NCBI RefSeq assembly: GCF_025717045.1
Contig: NZ_JAOVZN010000006.1
Span: 947,435-1,011,434, forward strand
Direction: 5' to 3'
Length of the DNA: 64,000 nt
Source: Flavobacterium sp. SH_e
Lineage (GTDB): Bacteria > Bacteroidota > Bacteroidia > Flavobacteriales > Flavobacteriaceae
Every line of letters starts with the position of its first letter. Within the stretch, counting starts at the first letter, position 1. The notes beneath the pieces are model-generated. The model was given only the letters and a program-made list of their open reading frames with translations. It did no database searches and was not told where the DNA came from. Positions 40,717 through 49,803 of this stretch are shown in pieces. Both the position numbers and the translations under genes were made by a program.

Positions 40717-41304
40717 ATGGAAATGACATTAAAAACAAATGAAGAACAAGCAAGAAAGTCAAAATCAGCAAAACTGATTTTACTTTTTGCAATGGTAAGT
40801 ATGACCATGATGTTTGCAGGTTTAACAAGCGCATTTGTAGTAAGTAAATCAAGAGCGGACTGGTTGAAGAATTTCGAACTTCCTTCAGCATTTTATTGGA
40901 GCACAGCGGTAATTATTGCGTGCAGTGTTACTTTTTATTTAGCCAAAAAAGCTACTCAAAAAGATAACAGAAGCGCAGTTACAAGTTTGCTTTTAGGAAC
41001 TTTAGCTCTAGGAGTTTTATTTGTAGTATTGCAATTCAAAGGATTTGGACAAATCGTTGAAGAAGGATACTATTTTACAGGAGAAGGTAGCTCAATTACT
41101 ACAACTTTTCTTTATGTTGTAACGGTTACACACTTGTTGCACTTAGCTGGCGGATTAATTTCACTTTTAATTATAATTTATAATCATTTTAAACAAAAAT
41201 ACAATTCGACTCAAACTCTTGGTATAGAACTAGGTGCGATGTATTGGCACTTTTTGGATTTATTATGGGTATATTTATTTTTATTTTTATATTTCTTTAA
41301 ATAA
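40717..41304 (+). CDS. Haem-copper oxidase subunit III, short form
   Basis: 195 residues with five membrane helices, ending with the family motif ELGAMYWHFLDLLWVYLFLFLY. It starts 2 bp after the haem O synthase stop. A longer subunit III paralogue follows directly, so two subunit III chains may form part of one oxidase together with the coxB-coxA subunits of the act operon. Confidence 0.9.
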   Translation: MEMTLKTNEEQARKSKSAKLILLFAMVSMTMMFAGLTSAFVVSKSRADWLKNFELPSAFYWSTAVIIACSVTFYLAKKATQKDNRSAVTSLLLGTLALGVLFVVLQFKGFGQIVEEGYYFTGEGSSITTTFLYVVTVTHLLHLAGGLISLLIIIYNHFKQKYNSTQTLGIELGAMYWHFLDLLWVYLFLFLYFFK

Positions 41305-41346
41305 GAAAAAAACGTAAATTTGGGAACTTTTTAACGAATATCTTTT

Positions 41347-42330
41347 ATGGGAGCGACAGTTACTACTGCAAACAACGACGAAAAAACTTGGGGAGGCGGT
41401 CACAATGAGCCTTTAGGAGCAAGTTATGGTAAAATGATGATGTGGTTTTTTATCGTATCAGATGCCTTAACATTCTCTGGATTTCTAGGAGCTTATGGTT
41501 TTTCTAGATTTAAATTTATTGAAACTTGGCCTTTGGCTGATGAAGTGTTCACTCACTTCCCATTTATGCATGGTGTTGCGGCTCCAATGTATTATGTAGC
41601 ATTAATGACTTTTATTTTGATCTTTTCTTCTGTAACAATGGTATTAGCTGTTGATGCAGGACACCAATTGAAAAAAACAAAAGTTGCAATCTACATGTTC
41701 TTAACTATTATTGGAGGTTTAATTTTCGTTGGTTCTCAAGCTTGGGAATGGAAAAACTTCATTAAAGGTGAATATGGAGCAGTTGAAACTGTTGGAGGTA
41801 GTTTGCTTCAGTTTGTGGACAAAGATGGTAAAAGAGTAGCTTTAGCTGATTTTGCTGTTAAATTGCCAGAACAAAGAGAAGCTTTAACAAGAAGCCATTC
41901 AACTTGGTTTATGGAAGATGCTCAATCTCTTCCTTCTTATACAGTTGCTGAAGTTCAGGCTGGATTTAAAGCTCACCCTGAAATTTTAATTAGAACAGAA
42001 AAACTTACAGATAAAAAGAAAAAGACTGTTTTATCAAGAGAAGAATCTGAAAAACATTTAGCTAGTGCTAAATATGTTGTAGAAGGTGCTAACTTGATTA
42101 GAAACGAATATGGTAATAAATTATTCGCTGATTTCTTCTTCTTCATTACAGGTTTCCACGGATTCCACGTATTCTCTGGGGTTATTATCAATATCATTAT
42201 TTTCTTTAATGTATTATTAGGTACTTACGAGAAAAGAAGAAGCTACGAAATGGTAGAGAAAGTTGGATTATACTGGCACTTTGTAGATTTAGTTTGGGTA
42301 TTTGTATTTACAGTTTTCTACCTAGTTTAA
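41347..42330 (+). CDS. Cytochrome c oxidase subunit III, long form with hydrophilic insert
   Basis: 327 residues. The helices typical of subunit III are present (SYGKMMMWFFIVSDALTFSGFLGAYG at the start, GFHGFHVFSGVIINI and VGLYWHFVDLVWVFVFTVFYL at the end). Between about residues 140 and 255 is a hydrophilic insert of about 110 residues, rich in Lys, Glu and Ala, which the short paralogue lacks. Confidence 0.92.
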   Translation: MGATVTTANNDEKTWGGGHNEPLGASYGKMMMWFFIVSDALTFSGFLGAYGFSRFKFIETWPLADEVFTHFPFMHGVAAPMYYVALMTFILIFSSVTMVLAVDAGHQLKKTKVAIYMFLTIIGGLIFVGSQAWEWKNFIKGEYGAVETVGGSLLQFVDKDGKRVALADFAVKLPEQREALTRSHSTWFMEDAQSLPSYTVAEVQAGFKAHPEILIRTEKLTDKKKKTVLSREESEKHLASAKYVVEGANLIRNEYGNKLFADFFFFITGFHGFHVFSGVIINIIIFFNVLLGTYEKRRSYEMVEKVGLYWHFVDLVWVFVFTVFYLV

Positions 42331-42349
42331 TTTTTAGAATTTAATTATT

Positions 42350-42700
42350 ATGTCACACGAGCACGTATCAAATACAAAAAGAATCTGGTTTGTTTTCGGA
42401 TTGCTTTCAGTAGTAACTACAGTTGAAGTTATCTTAGGTATCTACAAACCTGGAGTATTAGAATTTAATCACTTTGTTGGATTGAATCTATTAAACTGGA
42501 TTTTCTATATCTTAACAATTTTCAAAGCATATTATATTGTATGGGCATTTATGCACATGGAAGGTGAAAAAAGCAGCCTTAGATGGTCTGTTGTTTCTCC
42601 TGTTATCTTCCTAGTTTTATATTTATTGTTTATTCTGTTAACAGAAGGACATTATATTTATGGGGTTTTTAAAGATTCTACTATTAAATGGAATTTTTAA
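42350..42700 (+). CDS. Cytochrome c oxidase subunit IV
   Basis: 116 residues with three membrane helices, the bacterial subunit IV layout (RIWFVFGLLSVVTTVEVILGIY, FKAYYIVWAFMHMEGEKSS). Last gene of the oxidase subunit group; a terminator follows. Confidence 0.9.
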   Translation: MSHEHVSNTKRIWFVFGLLSVVTTVEVILGIYKPGVLEFNHFVGLNLLNWIFYILTIFKAYYIVWAFMHMEGEKSSLRWSVVSPVIFLVLYLLFILLTEGHYIYGVFKDSTIKWNF

Positions 42701-42720
42701 CATGATATTAATTCGAAAAG

Positions 42721-42746
42721 AAGCTCCGATTTACGGAGCTTTTTTT
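42721..42746 (+). terminator. Terminator after oxidase subunit IV
   Basis: AAGCTCCG and CGGAGCTT form a perfect 8-bp stem with loop ATTTA, followed by a T-run. The T-run ends in the next promoter's -7 element. Confidence 0.9.
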
Positions 42747-42753
42747 ATTTTTG
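42746..42753 (+). promoter_or_regulatory. -7 promoter element of the SCO gene group
   Basis: TATTTTTG matches TAnnTTTG and begins on the last T of the preceding terminator, 26 bp upstream of the ATG at 42780. Confidence 0.5.
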
Positions 42754-42779
42754 TACCTCAATAATTCTCCGTTAATACA

Positions 42780-43421
42780 ATGAAAAAAAATATTGTTCTC
42801 TTTGTACTTTTTGTATTGCCAATTGTAGCGTATTTATTTTTCGCTTCTGGTGTAAATAGTTTTACAACACTTCCTGTAATAACACCTAAAGTTGCTGATT
42901 TTGGAAATTGGAATTCATTAAACGGAAAAAAAATCTCCCTTGATAAAAAGATTACTGTATTAGGTTTTTCGGGTTCAAATATTTTAGAAAACAGAGGGAA
43001 TTATTTTAATTTAAATGAAAAGATCTACAAACGTTATAATGGTTTTGAAGATCTTCAGTTTGTAGTTTTATGCCCGATCGGAACAGAAAAAGATGCTCAA
43101 AAAATTGTTGATGCTTTATCTCCTTTTACAGATGTTAAAAACTGGAATTTTGTATTTGCTTCAAATGAAGAGATTCAGGAATTTTATGACGGATTGCATT
43201 TAAAAGAAAAATTAAATCAAAATCTTGGGACTTCGAATGTTTATATTATTGATAAAGAAAGAAACCTAAGAGGAAGAAAAGATAAAGAAGAGTATAAAGA
43301 AGGATATGATACTTTTCATCCGTCAGAGTTAAGTAACGAAATGCTGGATGATTTTAAAATTATCTTATACGAATACCGCGCAGCTTTAAAGAAGAATCAT
43401 AACGCTACAAAGCAACTTTAA
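42780..43421 (+). CDS. Thioredoxin-fold SCO-like protein without the copper motif
   Basis: 213 residues with an N-terminal membrane anchor (LFVLFVLPIVAYLFFASG). The rest resembles the thioredoxin fold of SCO proteins (KITVLGFSGSN...FVVLCPIGTEKDAQKIVDAL...SNVYIIDKERNLRGRKD) and is followed 11 bp later by a true SCO gene. The place of the CxxxC motif is occupied by GFSGSNILE and the chain has only one Cys, so it cannot bind copper the usual way. It may be a partner or chaperone in oxidase assembly; that is inference. Confidence 0.75.
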   Translation: MKKNIVLFVLFVLPIVAYLFFASGVNSFTTLPVITPKVADFGNWNSLNGKKISLDKKITVLGFSGSNILENRGNYFNLNEKIYKRYNGFEDLQFVVLCPIGTEKDAQKIVDALSPFTDVKNWNFVFASNEEIQEFYDGLHLKEKLNQNLGTSNVYIIDKERNLRGRKDKEEYKEGYDTFHPSELSNEMLDDFKIILYEYRAALKKNHNATKQL

Positions 43422-43432
43422 AATCATTTATA

Positions 43433-44119
43433 ATGTTTAAAAACAAATCATATATAGGAATCTCTTTTGTTATTCTGATTTTCGGGATTTATGCTATTCC
43501 TAAAATTGTTGATCGAGTTAAAAACGGTGACGTTGTCAAAGGAAACCGTTTGGATAATGTTGAATCGAAATCTTCTAAAGATGTAAAACTTTTGACTATT
43601 GGGCCTGCGCCAAAATTCGAATTAACGAATCAAGATAATGCAAAGGTTTCAAATGAAACGTACAAAGGGAAAGTATATGTTTTGGAATTCTTCTTTACAA
43701 CTTGCCCATCTATTTGTCCAAAGATGAATATGAGTATGCTGGAAATTGAAAAGACATTTTTTGGAAATCCTAACTTCGGAATTGTGTCAATTACAATTGA
43801 TCCAAAACACGATACTCCACAGGTTTTAAAAGATCATGCAAAATTACTTGGTGTAAAATCTTCTAACTGGAATTTCTTAACAGGGGAGAAAGACGTAATT
43901 ATGGATTTATCAAACAAAGGTTTTAATCTTTATGCTGGCGAAAATGATAAAGTAAGCGGAGGTTTCGAACACTCGGGATTGTTTGCTTTAATTGATAAAG
44001 ATGGAAACATTCGATGCAGAAAAGATGAATACGGAAATCCGAGTATCTATTATGATGGTTTAGACAAAAAAGGAGTTCGTGATATTCAAGAAGACATTAA
44101 AATTTTATTAGCAGAATAA
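43433..44119 (+). CDS. SCO1/SenC-family copper chaperone
   Basis: Delivers copper to the copper A site of oxidase subunit II or reduces its cysteines. 228 residues: N-terminal membrane anchor (about 7-25), then a thioredoxin-like domain with the copper-binding CPSIC motif in FFFTTCPSICPKMN and the third ligand His in FEHSGLFALID. Followed after 2 bp by the DUF420 gene. Confidence 0.94.
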   Translation: MFKNKSYIGISFVILIFGIYAIPKIVDRVKNGDVVKGNRLDNVESKSSKDVKLLTIGPAPKFELTNQDNAKVSNETYKGKVYVLEFFFTTCPSICPKMNMSMLEIEKTFFGNPNFGIVSITIDPKHDTPQVLKDHAKLLGVKSSNWNFLTGEKDVIMDLSNKGFNLYAGENDKVSGGFEHSGLFALIDKDGNIRCRKDEYGNPSIYYDGLDKKGVRDIQEDIKILLAE

Positions 44120-44121
44120 AA

Positions 44122-44706
44122 ATGGAAGATAATACTTTAGAGAAAAAATATAATAAATTGATTATTGCGGTTTCAATTGTAATTCCGGTTGTAGTGGCAA
44201 TTTTATTTGGAGTTAAATTAAAAGATTTTGGTTTTAATGTAGAACCTTTGTCTTTTTTGCCACCAATTTACGCAACTACAAATGGTATTACCGCTGTTGT
44301 GCTAGTTTGGGCAGTTTTAGCAATAAAAAATGGAAAACAAAAATTGCACGAACGATTAATGACTTTTGCAATTGCTTTATCTCTGGCATTCTTGGTAATG
44401 TATGTAGCTTATCATATGACTTCTGATTCTACAAAATTTGGAGATTCTAACCACGATGGCATTTTGGATGCAGTAGAAAGCGCTAAAGTTGGTTCATTGC
44501 GATTAGTTTACTTTGTTATTCTGATAACTCATATTTTGCTTTCTATAATAATTATTCCGTTGGTTTTAATTACTTATGTAAGAGCACTTGCAAAACGATT
44601 TGACAGACACAGAAAAATTGCGAAAATCACTTTTCCAATTTGGCTGTATGTCGCTGTAACTGGAGTTGTAGTATTTTTAATGATTTCTCCTTATTATGCG
44701 CACTAG
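44122..44706 (+). CDS. DUF420 membrane protein, oxidase assembly
   Basis: 194 residues with five membrane helices; DUF420 (YozB/CtaM-related) proteins are associated with cytochrome oxidase maturation. Conserved histidines are seen in KLHERLMTFAI, MYVAYHMTSDSTKFG, ITHILLSIIIIPL and FDRHRKIAKITFPIW. Overlaps the next gene by 11 bp. Confidence 0.87.
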   Translation: MEDNTLEKKYNKLIIAVSIVIPVVVAILFGVKLKDFGFNVEPLSFLPPIYATTNGITAVVLVWAVLAIKNGKQKLHERLMTFAIALSLAFLVMYVAYHMTSDSTKFGDSNHDGILDAVESAKVGSLRLVYFVILITHILLSIIIIPLVLITYVRALAKRFDRHRKIAKITFPIWLYVAVTGVVVFLMISPYYAH

Positions 44707-44956
44707 AAATAAAATCCAAAAGTCAAATTCTAAACTCCAAAGGTTTGCCCTTGGAATTTGTGTTTTTTTAATTGGAATTTCCTCGAATGCTCAATGTGCG
44801 ATGTGTCGTGCAGCACTATCAGGAGATTCTAATATTAAAAAAGCTGAAGCAGTAAATGATGGAATTGTTTATTTAATGGTAATTCCGTATTTACTTGTCG
44901 CAATTATAGGATATCTGATTTACAGTATGTATTCTAAAAAGAAAAAAGCAGTGTAA
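44696..44956 (+). CDS. Small CxxC membrane protein of the oxidase cluster
   Basis: 86 residues. A hydrophobic segment (about 18-32) that ends SSNAQ resembles a signal peptide, then CAMCRAALSGD with a CxxC pair, and a C-terminal membrane helix (LMVIPYLLVAIIGYLIYSMY) with a basic tail. It overlaps the DUF420 gene by 11 bp, so it belongs to this unit. I recognise the pattern from other Flavobacteria but know no function; a thiol pair next to SCO suggests copper or disulfide chemistry. The first 50 codons contain a palindromic repeat (see findings). Confidence 0.72.
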   Translation: MRTRNKIQKSNSKLQRFALGICVFLIGISSNAQCAMCRAALSGDSNIKKAEAVNDGIVYLMVIPYLLVAIIGYLIYSMYSKKKKAV

Positions 44957-44969
44957 TTACACTGCTTTT
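44944..44969. terminator. Bidirectional terminator overlapping a stop codon
   Basis: AAAAGCAGTGTAA and its exact complement TTACACTGCTTTT form a 13-bp stem with virtually no spacer. The TAA at 44954-44956, the stop codon of the small CxxC protein, sits inside the stem. It serves both convergent genes. Confidence 0.85.
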
Positions 44970-44974
44970 CTTTT

Positions 44975-46381
44975 TTATTTAAGTCCGTTTACAGAGACAT
45001 TTACCGTTCCGTTTATTTTGATAAAAGCTATAATTGCTTGATTGGTTAGCTGTATTTTATCAAACTGTATATCCTCCATTTTTCCATTTACAAATACACC
45101 TGGCATTGGAGAATAATTCTTTAAATAACCTGCCATGTTTTTCTTTCCTTCTTCCAAATTTGGCTGGATTGAATAACGGCAGCTTTCTTCCATTTTTCTC
45201 AAAATATATCCTTGTGCAAGCCAGTTTGCAGTTCTCATTAATTTACTTTTGGTATCTAGAACATAATCCAGCTTGTCGAAATAAATCTCTTTTGTTTGCG
45301 GATTGTACTGCGGAAAACCATTTAAATAAAGTGTTCCGTTTATAGATCCTAAAACGTCTAATGCAATAACCATTTTTCCGTCTTTATGCCAGATTGAAAC
45401 ATTTTTTACCGTGACTTTTTTACTTCCTGAACCAAATTCCTGACCGGCAAAATTCTTGGTCATAATCTTTGAAGCATCTACGTAGCTGGAAATTGCTGCA
45501 ATATTGGCAGAAATCTGATTTGGAATTTTAGCAACAGGTTTCAAGACAGTTTTGCTGGCGCTATATTTTGATTCAGGTTGTTTTCCAACAATAGTTTCCA
45601 TGTTGCATTTCATTCCCATATCTAGCAGAAATGAATCGTTTTTAAGTTTGGCGTTTGTTGAATAAATTTCAATAGGAACAATTCTCAACCAGCTTTCATA
45701 AGTATCACTCATTTGAAAAGGTGTGCAGATTTTTTCAACTGCTTGAAGAACATTTGGTTTAAAATCCATTGATTTTTCAATTGCCTCGTCAATTTTCTTT
45801 TCCAGTTTACTTTTAAAAATAGAAATCGCTGGATTTATTAAATAGGTAATTGGCATGTTTTTGCCAAATACCGTCATTGTTGGGCTTTCGCTCCAATCGA
45901 GAGATTTGAATTCGGTTTTAGTGGTTAATTTCCAATTGCTAAGAACTGCTTCGCTAGATAATGTTATAATTCCGTTTAAGTTAAATTCTCTAACGTCATA
46001 TAATTCTACACCTAATTTTTTTGTTCCAATTCGATATTTGATATTCGCTTTAAGCGGTAGAATAGTTTTTATTCTTTTATCTGGATTGGAAGGATCGTTT
46101 TGAATTTTAATTGGAGCTTGTTTCCAGATTTTCATCTCAATATCATCATCTTCGATATTGCTATCCTCATAAATTAATCCGTTTAGAAGCGAATTTGTCT
46201 GATTTTCAATATCGCTTAATTTTATCGTTATCGGAAGGTTAATAAAGGAAGGATTACTGTCGTAAACTAACGGACTAGCATCGTCAGGTTCAGGTTTTAA
46301 TGTTTCTAATTTTTGAGTTGAAGAACAGCTTGTTAATACGGCAAGCACCGAAAACATTGAAATAACAGAAGTAAGCTTCAT
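44975..46381 (-). CDS. DUF4403 lipoprotein
   Basis: 468 residues with a lipoprotein signal (FSVLAVLTSCSS, lipidated Cys near residue 19). The rest matches DUF4403, a family common in Bacteroidota and Proteobacteria, rich in beta strands (FINLPITIKLSDIENQTNSLLNGLIYED; ALDVLGSINGTLYLNGFPQYN). Its function is not known. The extended lipid-binding-like beta structure suggests an envelope role, but that is inference. Transcribed alone, divergently from the ABC exporter operon. Confidence 0.87.
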   Translation of the reverse strand: MKLTSVISMFSVLAVLTSCSSTQKLETLKPEPDDASPLVYDSNPSFINLPITIKLSDIENQTNSLLNGLIYEDSNIEDDDIEMKIWKQAPIKIQNDPSNPDKRIKTILPLKANIKYRIGTKKLGVELYDVREFNLNGIITLSSEAVLSNWKLTTKTEFKSLDWSESPTMTVFGKNMPITYLINPAISIFKSKLEKKIDEAIEKSMDFKPNVLQAVEKICTPFQMSDTYESWLRIVPIEIYSTNAKLKNDSFLLDMGMKCNMETIVGKQPESKYSASKTVLKPVAKIPNQISANIAAISSYVDASKIMTKNFAGQEFGSGSKKVTVKNVSIWHKDGKMVIALDVLGSINGTLYLNGFPQYNPQTKEIYFDKLDYVLDTKSKLMRTANWLAQGYILRKMEESCRYSIQPNLEEGKKNMAGYLKNYSPMPGVFVNGKMEDIQFDKIQLTNQAIIAFIKINGTVNVSVNGLK

Positions 46382-46558
46382 TTAGTATGAATTTTTAAGA
46401 CAAGGTAAAATTACGAAAACAATCATATTTTCTTAAAAAAGTGTAACAATTATAATTAATGTAAGTCTAATACTAAATAGGTAACAAAATTATTAACTTT
46501 TTATTATCATAATTTACTTAATAAAAATGTTATTATTGTCTAAAAATTTAACAATACC

Positions 46559-47260
46559 ATGATCGAAATTAAAGATTTACACAAATCCTATAAAATGGGA
46601 AGTTCGGAATTACACGTATTGAAAGGGATTAATTTTAATATTGAAGAAGGAGAATTAGTTGCGATCATGGGATCATCTGGTTCTGGAAAATCTACACTTC
46701 TTAATATTTTAGGAATTTTGGACGAAGCTGATTCTGGAAGTTACATTTTAGATAAAACCCCAATCAAAAAATTAAACGAAACGATAGCTTCAAAATATCG
46801 TAATAAATTTTTAGGTTTCGTTTTTCAGTCTTTTAACCTAATAAACTATAAAACAGCATTAGACAATGTTGCAATGCCACTTTATTACCAAGGTATTAAA
46901 AGAAAAGAACGTTACGAAATCGCAATGAAATATTTGGAAAAAGTTGGCTTAGGATCTCACTCTCATCACTTGCCTAATGAACTTTCGGGCGGTCAGAAAC
47001 AACGTGTGGCGATTGCTAGAGCCCTTGCCTCAAATCCGAAAGTTTTACTAGCCGATGAGCCTACAGGAGCTCTTGATACTAAAACTTCTTATGAAGTAAT
47101 GGAGCTTATTCAAGGAATTAACGACGAAGGGAAAACAATTTTGATCGTTACCCATGAGCCTGATATTGCTGCAATGTGCAAAAGAAACGTAGTCCTGAAA
47201 GATGGATTAATTATCGATGATAAAAAAGTAGAACAAGTTAGAGCTTCGTCTTATGTTTAA
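46559..47260 (+). CDS. ABC exporter ATP-binding subunit (MacB/LolD type)
   Basis: 233 residues. Walker A GSSGSGKST near residue 37, Q-loop FQSFNLI, signature LSGGQKQR, Walker B VLLADEPTGALD and the switch His in VTHEPD. The MacB/LolD subfamily powers two-component permeases with FtsX fold. Overlaps the next gene by 8 bp. First gene of an operon of six. Confidence 0.95.
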   Translation: MIEIKDLHKSYKMGSSELHVLKGINFNIEEGELVAIMGSSGSGKSTLLNILGILDEADSGSYILDKTPIKKLNETIASKYRNKFLGFVFQSFNLINYKTALDNVAMPLYYQGIKRKERYEIAMKYLEKVGLGSHSHHLPNELSGGQKQRVAIARALASNPKVLLADEPTGALDTKTSYEVMELIQGINDEGKTILIVTHEPDIAAMCKRNVVLKDGLIIDDKKVEQVRASSYV

Positions 47261-48497
47261 TATTGAACGCTGGCAGGAAATATTTGAAGCCATTTCTAAA
47301 AACCGATTAAGAACATTCTTAACGGGGGTTTCCGTGGCTTCGGGAATTTTTATTTTGGTGATTCTGCTTGGTGCAGGAAAAGGGCTTCAGAACGGAATTG
47401 AAAAACAATTCGAACGTGATGCTGCAGGAATTATAGAAGTTTGGTCAGGTACGACAACTAAAGAATACAAAGGATTAAATCCAGGAAGACAAGTACAATT
47501 TCGTAATAGTGATTACAATCAATCTGTTCAAAAATTTGAAGACAAATTAGATTTGAGAGCCTCAACAAACAATTATTGGGGACAATCTTTTGCTTATGGA
47601 AAAGAATCTGGGAATTATCAGTTTAGAGGTGTTGATCCAGATTATGGCGGAATAGAAAATTTAACCATTATTCAAGGTCGATATGTAAATGCTAAAGACT
47701 TGGAAAGCAATGCAAAAGTAGCCGTTATTGGACTGAAATTGAAAACCGATTTGCTTAAAGATAGAGAAGCAATTGGAGAAGAGATCTTAATTAATAATAT
47801 TAGTTTTAAAGTAATTGGAGTTTTTACTGATCCAGGAGGAGAAAGAGAAGAAACTCGTGCATATTTACCATTGACTACCGTTCAAAAAACGTTTGGAGGA
47901 GGTGATAAAATCAGCAATTTGTTTTTTACACTTAAAAAGACAAGTAACTATGATGAAGCGTTAGCACAGTCTGAAAAATTCACACAAGATTTAAAAGATT
48001 TACTGAAAAGTAAAAACATGGTTGCTCCAGAAGATGACAGCGGTGTTGGTGTTTATAATTCGGTAAAAGATGCCAAACAATTTTATGATCTTAATTTATA
48101 TATCAGACTTTTCTTTTGGTGGGTTGGTATTTGTACAATCATCGCAGGTGTAGTTGGGGTAAGTAATATCATGCTTATCATTGTAAAGGAAAGAACAAAA
48201 GAAATTGGAATTAGAAAAGCACTTGGAGCATCTCCATTTTCAATTATCTCAATGATTCTTCATGAATCAATATTTATTACCACCATTGCTGGTTTTATTG
48301 GTTTGTTAGGAAGTTTGCTTTTATTGGAATTTGTTGGGCCAATGGTTCAAAGTGAATTCTTTAGAAATCCAGAAGTAGATTTTGGTGTAGCATTGACTAC
48401 CTTGATTTTACTTGTATTTGCAGGTGCAATGGCTGGTTTTTTTCCGGCTTACCGAGCAGCCAAAATTAAACCTATTGTAGCACTTAGAGACGAATAA
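47253..48497 (+). CDS. ABC exporter permease 1 (MacB/FtsX family)
   Basis: 414 residues. A first membrane helix (about 20-45), a large periplasmic domain (about 50-280, MacB_PCD), and three C-terminal helices with the FtsX pattern GVSNIMLIIVKERTKEIGIRKALGASPFSII. Pairs with the second permease, 2 bp downstream. Confidence 0.94.
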   Translation: MFNIERWQEIFEAISKNRLRTFLTGVSVASGIFILVILLGAGKGLQNGIEKQFERDAAGIIEVWSGTTTKEYKGLNPGRQVQFRNSDYNQSVQKFEDKLDLRASTNNYWGQSFAYGKESGNYQFRGVDPDYGGIENLTIIQGRYVNAKDLESNAKVAVIGLKLKTDLLKDREAIGEEILINNISFKVIGVFTDPGGEREETRAYLPLTTVQKTFGGGDKISNLFFTLKKTSNYDEALAQSEKFTQDLKDLLKSKNMVAPEDDSGVGVYNSVKDAKQFYDLNLYIRLFFWWVGICTIIAGVVGVSNIMLIIVKERTKEIGIRKALGASPFSIISMILHESIFITTIAGFIGLLGSLLLLEFVGPMVQSEFFRNPEVDFGVALTTLILLVFAGAMAGFFPAYRAAKIKPIVALRDE

Positions 48498-48499
48498 TT

Positions 48500-49765
48500 A
48501 TGTTTAGTAAAGATAATTGGGACGAAATTTTACAGGCATTAACTGCCAATGTTTTCAGAACGGTTCTAACTGCTTTTGGAGTGTTTTGGGGTATATTTAT
48601 TTTGGTAATATTGCTAGCGGCTGGTAACGGTTTAGAAAATGGAGTTAAAAAAGGATTTGATGGAATAGCAACCAATACAATGTTTATGTGGAGTCAAACC
48701 ACTTCTAAAGCGTATAAAGGTTTGCCAAAAACACGCCGTTATGATTTTAGAAATAGTGATGTTGCCGCATTGAAACAAGCTATACCAGATTTGTTATACG
48801 TTTCGCCAAGAAATCAGCTTGGCGACTTTAATGGAACCAATAATGTGGTAAGAGGGACTAAAACTTCTGCGTTTACAATTTATGGGGATTATCCTGAATT
48901 GATTAAGCAGCAGCCAATGGATATCATTAAAGGTCGTTTTGTAAATCAGCAAGATATTAATGAGCGACGTAAAGTAGCTGTAATTGGAAAAGGGGTTATT
49001 AGCGAATTGTACGGCAAAGAAGAAGAATGCGTTGGAACTTACATCAAAATCAATGGTATAAATTTCATGGTTGTTGGAGTTTACTCTTCTAAACAGCAAG
49101 GAGGAAATGCAGAACAAGAACAAAAGAATATTTTTATTCCGTTTACTACATTTCAACAGGCTTTTAATTATGGAGATAAAGTAGGATGGATGGCACTGAC
49201 AGCAAAAGACGAATCTTCGATTACAGATCTGAAACCAAAAATATTAGAATTAATTAAGGCTCTACATTCAGTTAATCCTACAGATGATCGTGCAGTTGGA
49301 AATTTCGATTTGTACGAGCAGTTTAATAAAGTGCAAAGTCTTTTTAATATTTTAAAAGTGATCGCGTACTTCGTAGGAACTTTAGTTTTGATATCTGGAG
49401 TAATTGGAATTTCTAATATCATGCTGATTGTAGTTAAAGAACGTACAAAAGAAATAGGTATTAGAAGAGCTTTAGGAGCAACACCTGGAGCAATTAGAGG
49501 TCAGATATTATCAGAATCTATATTTTTAACGATCATTTCAGGAATGCTTGGAATTGCCGTTGCGACAGGAATTATAGCACTTTTAAATATGGCATTAGAT
49601 TCGATGCCGCCTGGCGGAAATACAATGTTTGCCAACCCTAGTGTAGATTTGGGAGTAGTATTTGTAGCATTGTTAATATTAGTAGGATCGGGATTATTGG
49701 CAGGATTTATTCCGGCGCAAACCGCTATTAGTGTTAAGCCAGTAGATGCATTAAGAACAGAATAA
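48500..49765 (+). CDS. ABC exporter permease 2 (MacB/FtsX family)
   Basis: 421 residues with the same layout as permease 1: helix near 20-45, periplasmic domain, and FtsX helices starting GVIGISNIMLIVVKERTKEIGIRRALGATPGAI. The two permeases are diverged copies and would form a heterodimer with two copies of the ATPase. The substrate is unknown. Confidence 0.94.
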   Translation: MFSKDNWDEILQALTANVFRTVLTAFGVFWGIFILVILLAAGNGLENGVKKGFDGIATNTMFMWSQTTSKAYKGLPKTRRYDFRNSDVAALKQAIPDLLYVSPRNQLGDFNGTNNVVRGTKTSAFTIYGDYPELIKQQPMDIIKGRFVNQQDINERRKVAVIGKGVISELYGKEEECVGTYIKINGINFMVVGVYSSKQQGGNAEQEQKNIFIPFTTFQQAFNYGDKVGWMALTAKDESSITDLKPKILELIKALHSVNPTDDRAVGNFDLYEQFNKVQSLFNILKVIAYFVGTLVLISGVIGISNIMLIVVKERTKEIGIRRALGATPGAIRGQILSESIFLTIISGMLGIAVATGIIALLNMALDSMPPGGNTMFANPSVDLGVVFVALLILVGSGLLAGFIPAQTAISVKPVDALRTE

Positions 49766-49803
49766 AATTATCAATCAAAATAAATCGATTAAACCAAGAA
49801 CAA

